Shown: in pieces, positions 60,509-64,000 of the stretch
Numbering within the stretch: the stretch's first letter is position 1
How the letters are laid out: every line of letters starts with the position of its first letter
Made by a program: the position numbers and the translations under genes
DNA from: Streptomyces sp. MRC013
GTDB taxonomy: Bacteria; Actinomycetota; Actinomycetes; Streptomycetales; Streptomycetaceae
NCBI RefSeq assembly: GCF_023614235.1
Contig: NZ_CP094264.1
Span: 3,968,001-4,032,000 of the forward strand
DNA: 64,000 nt
Reading direction: 5' to 3'
Notes under the pieces: generated by a model
The model's database searches: none
What the model saw: only the letters and a program-made list of their open reading frames with translations
What the model was told of the DNA's origin: nothing

Positions 60509-61366
60509 TCAGGGCAGCGTGAGGATCTCGGCGCCGGTGTCCGTCACCACGAGCGTGTGCTCGAACTGCGCGGTCCGCTTGCGGTCCTTCGTCACGACGG
60601 TCCAGCCGTCCTCCCACATGTCGTACTCGTGGGTGCCGAGCGTCAGCATCGGCTCGATCGTGAAGGTCATGCCGGGCCGCATCACGGTCGTGGCGTGCGG
60701 CGAGTCGTAGTGCGGGACGACCAGGCCGGAGTGGAACGACGTGCTGATCCCGTGCCCGGTGAAGTCCCGCACGACGCCGTAGCCGAAGCGCTTGGCGTAC
60801 GACTCGATGACGCGCCCGATCACGTTGATCTGGCGGCCCGGCCGGACGGCCCTGATCGCCCGGTCGAGCGCCTCCCGGGTCCGCTCGACGAGCAGCCGCG
60901 ACTCCTCGTCGACGTCGCCGCACAGGTAGGTGGCGTTGTTGTCGCCGTGGACGCCGTGGACGTACGCCGTGACGTCCAGGTTCACGATGTCGCCGTCCTT
61001 CAGGACGGTCGAGTCGGGGATGCCGTGGCAGATGACCTCGTTGACCGACGCGCACAGCGACTTGGGGAAGCCCCGGTAGCCGAGCGTCGAGGGGTAGGCG
61101 CCGTGGTCGCACATGTACTCGTGGGCCACGCGGTCCAGCTCGTCGGTGGTGACGCCGGGCGCGATGTGCCGGGCGGCCTCCTCCATCGCCCGCGCGGCGA
61201 TGCGGCCCGCGACGCGCATCCGCTCGATCGTGTCGGAGTCCTGGACCTCGGGGCCGTCGTACGGCTTCGGAGCGGGCTTCCCGACGTACTCGGGACGCCG
61301 GATGGAGCCGGGGACGGGGCGGATGGGGGACAGCTCCCCCGGGACGAGCAGCGACTGGCCAGACAT
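60509..61366 (-). CDS. map: Methionine aminopeptidase, type I
   Basis: A 285-residue enzyme that removes the initiator methionine from nascent proteins. Metal ligands are visible: [20 protein letters not shown] (two Asp), RDFTGHGIS (His), MTFTIEPML (Glu) and AQFEHTLVV (Glu), with [10 protein letters not shown] holding the substrate-side His. The N-terminal 40 residues ([20 protein letters not shown]) form the SH3-binding-like extension of actinobacterial MapB-type enzymes. ATG; divergent from a small conserved gene. Confidence 0.95.
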   Translation of the reverse strand: MSGQSLLVPGELSPIRPVPGSIRRPEYVGKPAPKPYDGPEVQDSDTIERMRVAGRIAARAMEEAARHIAPGVTTDELDRVAHEYMCDHGAYPSTLGYRGFPKSLCASVNEVICHGIPDSTVLKDGDIVNLDVTAYVHGVHGDNNATYLCGDVDEESRLLVERTREALDRAIRAVRPGRQINVIGRVIESYAKRFGYGVVRDFTGHGISTSFHSGLVVPHYDSPHATTVMRPGMTFTIEPMLTLGTHEYDMWEDGWTVVTKDRKRTAQFEHTLVVTDTGAEILTLP

Positions 61367-61423
61367 GCGGCGAGTCTAACCAGCGCGGGCGGGGCACCAT
61401 GGCGGCAGAGGAAGGAGCGGGAG

Positions 61424-61648
61424 ATGCCCCTGTTCAGGAAGCGCACGGCGGGCAGGCCGGGCGAGTGGTTCTACTGCCTGCAGCACGAGAAGGTGGAGGA
61501 GGGGCCCGAGTGCCCGGCGAAGGACCGCTTCGGTCCCTACGCGTCGCGCGGGGAGGCGGCCCGCGCGATGGAGACGGCCCGCGAGCGCAACGCCCGCTGG
61601 GAGACGGACCCCCGCTGGCACGACGCCCCCGGAGAACCGGAGAGCTGA
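61424..61648 (+). CDS. Small conserved protein, unknown function
   Basis: A 74-residue protein, MPLFRKRTAGRPGEWFYCLQ, then HEKVEEGPECPAKDRFGPYA and a basic helix EAARAMETARERNARWETDP. GGAAGGAGCGGGAG precedes the ATG. The WFYCLQHEKVEEGPECP block with two cysteines and the GPYASRGEA motif recur in short actinobacterial proteins next to map. No catalytic motif. Confidence 0.75.
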   Translation: MPLFRKRTAGRPGEWFYCLQHEKVEEGPECPAKDRFGPYASRGEAARAMETARERNARWETDPRWHDAPGEPES

Positions 61649-61697
61649 GCGCCGCCGGCCCGCCGCGCCGACCGCGGCGGGCCGGCCGGCCCCCGCC

Positions 61698-62990
61698 CTA
61701 CGGGTCCCCGGCTCCGTCCGCGGGCCGTTCCCGCGACGCCCGCCGGCGCCGGGCGTCGGGGTCGGTCACGACGTCGTACGACACGAGCGCCGGCAGCGCC
61801 GCCGCCAGCAGCCCCACCGCCGCCACGCACGCCAGCCCGCCGCCCCACACGGCCCCGCGCGCGCCGGTCCACCCGGCCATGGCGCCCGACCGCACCTGCC
61901 CCAGCTGCGGGCCCACGCTGTACGACAGCACCTCGATCCCCGCCAGCCGCCCCCGCAGCCCCTCGGGGACCGTCTGGTTCCAGATCGTCGACCGGCCCAG
62001 GCCGCTCACCATGTCGCCCGCGCCCGCCGCCACCAGGCACAGCAGCACCACCCACACCCCGTCGAACCAGCCCGCCCCCGCGACGGCCAGACCCCACCCG
62101 GCGGCACCGCACACCACCATCAGCCCGTGCCGCCGCACCCGCGACGTCCATCCGCTCGTCAGGCTCACCACCACCGACCCCACCGACCCCGCCGCGTACA
62201 TCAGCCCCAGGGACCACCCCGCGTCCAGCTCGTCCGCGAGGAACGGGAACAGCGCAGGCGGGTACGCCAGCAGCATCGCCGCCAGGTCGATCGCGTACGT
62301 CCCCAGCAGCACCGGCCGCGACCACGCGTACCGGGCTCCCTCCGCGACGCCGCGCAGCGACGGCCTGCCGGCGCCGCTCGCGGGTGGAGCGGGGGAGAGG
62401 CGCAGGCACAGCGCCACCGAGACGGCGAAGCAGCCCACCGTCATCGCGTACGCCGCGCCGTGGCCCGCGTACCCCGCCACCAGCCCGGCCAGGGCGGGCC
62501 CGGCGACGGAACCCAGCTGCCAGCGCAGTGCGTTCAGCGCGGCCGCCGCGGGGAGCTGGTCGTGCGGCACGACCCGGGCCGTCAGCGACTCCAGCGCGGG
62601 CCGCTGGAGCCCCGCCATCGCCGAGACGCCGGCCGCGACCAGGTACAGCGGCCACAGCGCCGGCCCCGGCACCAGCGCGTTCACCAGCAGGACGGCGGCG
62701 AGCAGCGCGAGCCCGGCCTCGGTGGCGAGGACCACCCGGCGCCGGTCGGCCGCGTCGGCGAGCGCGCCCCCGTACAGGCCGGACACGACCAGCGGCACCA
62801 GCTCGACCGCACCCATGGCGCCGACCGCGAACGGTGAGCCGGTCAGCTCCTTGACCTGAAGCGGCAGCGCCACCATCGCCGTGGAGCCGCCGAGGTGGGC
62901 GACGAGCCCCTGCACCCACAGCAGGCGGAAGTCCCGGGAGGACCGCCAGGGGGACAGGTCGGGCAGCACGGCGGACGGCTTCGGGGTCAC
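61698..62990 (-). CDS. Major facilitator transporter, EntS-like
   Basis: A 430-residue protein with twelve membrane helices. It starts PWRSSRDFRLLWVQGLVAHL, the usual beginning of the MFS_3/EntS type; GALADAADRRRVVLATE is loop 2-3 and GLGRSTIWNQTVPEGLRGRL the loop after helix 10. Such proteins export siderophores or drugs; the substrate is not evident. Minus strand, convergent with the small gene after map. Confidence 0.88.
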   Translation of the reverse strand: MTPKPSAVLPDLSPWRSSRDFRLLWVQGLVAHLGGSTAMVALPLQVKELTGSPFAVGAMGAVELVPLVVSGLYGGALADAADRRRVVLATEAGLALLAAVLLVNALVPGPALWPLYLVAAGVSAMAGLQRPALESLTARVVPHDQLPAAAALNALRWQLGSVAGPALAGLVAGYAGHGAAYAMTVGCFAVSVALCLRLSPAPPASGAGRPSLRGVAEGARYAWSRPVLLGTYAIDLAAMLLAYPPALFPFLADELDAGWSLGLMYAAGSVGSVVVSLTSGWTSRVRRHGLMVVCGAAGWGLAVAGAGWFDGVWVVLLCLVAAGAGDMVSGLGRSTIWNQTVPEGLRGRLAGIEVLSYSVGPQLGQVRSGAMAGWTGARGAVWGGGLACVAAVGLLAAALPALVSYDVVTDPDARRRRASRERPADGAGDP

Positions 62991-63035
62991 GGGGCGCCAT
63001 GGTGCGCGCCGTCCGCCGCCCCGGGCAACCGGTTT

Positions 63036-63645
63036 TCACCAGCGGGCGGGCGGCGGCGACGTCAGGTGGTCGACGAGCCGGGACAGCCGGTCGCGCAGCC
63101 GGCCGCGGCCCCGGGGAGAGGGCAGGCTGTTCTCGCCGGCCGCCGCGCTCACCAGGTGCTGCACCGTGTCCAGGTCGACGCCCTCGTCGTGCGCTGGGTC
63201 GACGCTGAGCGACTCGTGCGCCAGGCCGTGGACCTCCCGGTCGCCGCCGTCCAGCGACAGCACCGTCGCCCCGGCCCGCCGCGCCCCGTGCACCCGCTCC
63301 AGCAGGTCCGCGTCCGGCGGCCCCGGTGCCACGACCAGCAGCGTCGCCCCCCCGCCCGGCCGCCTCCAGCCGGCCCGGCCCCACCGCCAGGTGCGCCGGG
63401 TCCGAGGGCCGCGCCCGGTGCCGCACCAGGGTGGGCGCCAGCTCCGGGAGGCCCGCCCACATCGCCTCGTCCGTCAGGTGCGCGGCCAGGTGCCACGGCT
63501 CGTACTCCGCGGTCCCCACCAGCAGCAGGCCCCCGCCGTGCCGCACCACGGAGGAGCGCAGCGCGCCGGCGAAACCGCGCGCCGCCGACGGCCACGCCGT
63601 CCCGGCGAGCACGTCACGGAGCAGGGCGACCCGTACGGCATCCAT
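63036..63645 (-). CDS. Conserved hypothetical protein, one frameshift
   Basis: About 202 residues when corrected. The ATG gives MDAVRVALLRDVLAGTAWPS; the frame is lost in the C7 run 63347-63353 (one base extra) and continues as PGPPDADLLERVHGARRAGA to ENSLPSPRGRGRLRDRLSRL. The total length of 610 bases is one more than a multiple of three. The pattern (LLVGTAEYEPWHLAAHL, TVLSLDGGDREVHGLAHESL) suggests a Rossmann-like soluble protein. It is divergent from npdG, and its position next to npdG recalls a conserved actinobacterial pairing. No function assigned. Confidence 0.72.
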
Positions 63646-63736
63646 GGCGCCGCATCCTGCCCGCCCCGGCCCGCCCGGCGCGGCGCTTCGCGCTCCTGTC
63701 ACCCGTACGGAGGCGGTGGCACGTAGTGTCGGCGCC

Positions 63737-64000
63737 ATGAGTGAGACGGAGACCAAGAAGGCCGCCCGGGACCCGTGGGACCTGCCCGACGTGTCGGGCC
63801 TAGTCGTCGGCGTCCTCGGCGGCACCGGGGAGCAGGGGCGGGGCCTCGCCTACCGGCTGGCCCGCGCCGGCCAGAAGGTGATCGTCGGGTCGCGCGCCGC
63901 CGAACGGGCCCGCGAGGCCGCCGCCGGGCTGGGCCTCGGCGTCGAGGGCGCCGACAACGCCGAGTGCGCCCGCCGCAGCGACGTCGTGATCGTCGCCGTG
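63737..64000 (+). CDS. npdG: NADPH:F420 reductase, 5' part (runs off window)
   Basis: The first 88 residues of a Rossmann protein: MSETETKKAARDPWDLPDVS, then VVGVLGGTGEQGRGLAYRLA (GxGxxG dinucleotide site) and VIVGSRAAERAREAA, where the S-R pair binds the NADP phosphate. This is the start of F420-dependent NADP oxidoreductase, which reduces F420 with NADPH. A TAGTGT box at 63724-63729 would place transcription at the ATG, suggesting a leaderless mRNA. The gene continues beyond the window. Confidence 0.9.
   Translation, partial: MSETETKKAARDPWDLPDVSGLVVGVLGGTGEQGRGLAYRLARAGQKVIVGSRAAERAREAAAGLGLGVEGADNAECARRSDVVIVAV

Noticed and set aside
1..64000. tRNA or rRNA genes
   Set aside because: No cloverleaf with GTTCGAATC-type T-loop or rRNA signature was noticed by eye; a tRNAscan-type search would be decisive.

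Overview
The window is high-GC actinobacterial DNA and almost certainly Streptomyces. Third codon positions are strongly G/C. GTG and TTG starts are frequent, and gene overlaps of the GTGA/ATGA type are common. Several families are Streptomyces hallmarks: XRE/DUF5753 plus DUF397 pairs, an XRE-STAND-WD40 protein, a type VII secretion locus with DUF6177, and F420 reductase. The right third looks like core chromosome; the left two thirds is an accessory stretch of defence, secretion and mobile genes.

Layout: (1) 297-2485: a small membrane protein gene and its MerR-type partner, divergent from the RNase P RNA gene rnpB. (2) 3390-9589: an McrBC-type restriction locus (mcrB and mcrC on the minus strand) divergent from two unrecognised genes, one with a membrane segment and one with a coiled coil. 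(3) 9686-12619: a WhiJ-like regulatory cluster (anti-sigma-type ATPase, conserved hypothetical, two DUF397 proteins, XRE regulator) with the same 21-bp palindrome upstream of two of its genes. (4) 12785-13986: a decayed IS5-family transposase and an orphan protein with an amphipathic tail. (5) 14082-27748: a large minus-strand defence operon encoding a Ser/Thr kinase fused to a DUF1998-type helicase, an SNF2-type helicase and an N6-adenine methylase. It resembles DISARM class 1 but carries a PglW-like kinase module. (6) 28236-41041: a type VII secretion cluster (eccD, EspI-like ATPase, eccC, DUF6177, two small Esx-type proteins, DUF6507) ending in a polymorphic nuclease toxin and a pentapeptide-repeat protein that is probably its immunity partner. 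A following gene is cut off by an IS. (7) 41160-42857: two IS5-like elements lying end to end. (8) 43000-49617: NlpC/P60 peptidase, XRE-STAND-WD40 protein, I36-like secreted protein and a lipoprotein. (9) 49975-64000: metabolic and transport genes (PhzF, PhoD, Bcr/CflA, Rsm22, TetR, prim-pol-like, FTR1-like, Map, MFS, NpdG).

At least eight apparent single-base frameshifts lie in runs of five to seven G or C: one in the anti-sigma-type ATPase, two in eccC, one or two in the STAND-WD40 gene, one in rsm22, two in the FTR1-like gene and one in the gene next to npdG. Their number and placement suggest uncorrected assembly errors rather than a cluster of pseudogenes, so those genes are described as probably intact.

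The strongest candidate for an undescribed system is the kinase-helicase / SNF2 / methylase operon. The methylase C-terminal half is markedly lower in GC, as if its specificity region had been exchanged. The McrBC locus with its two divergent partners is a second candidate.
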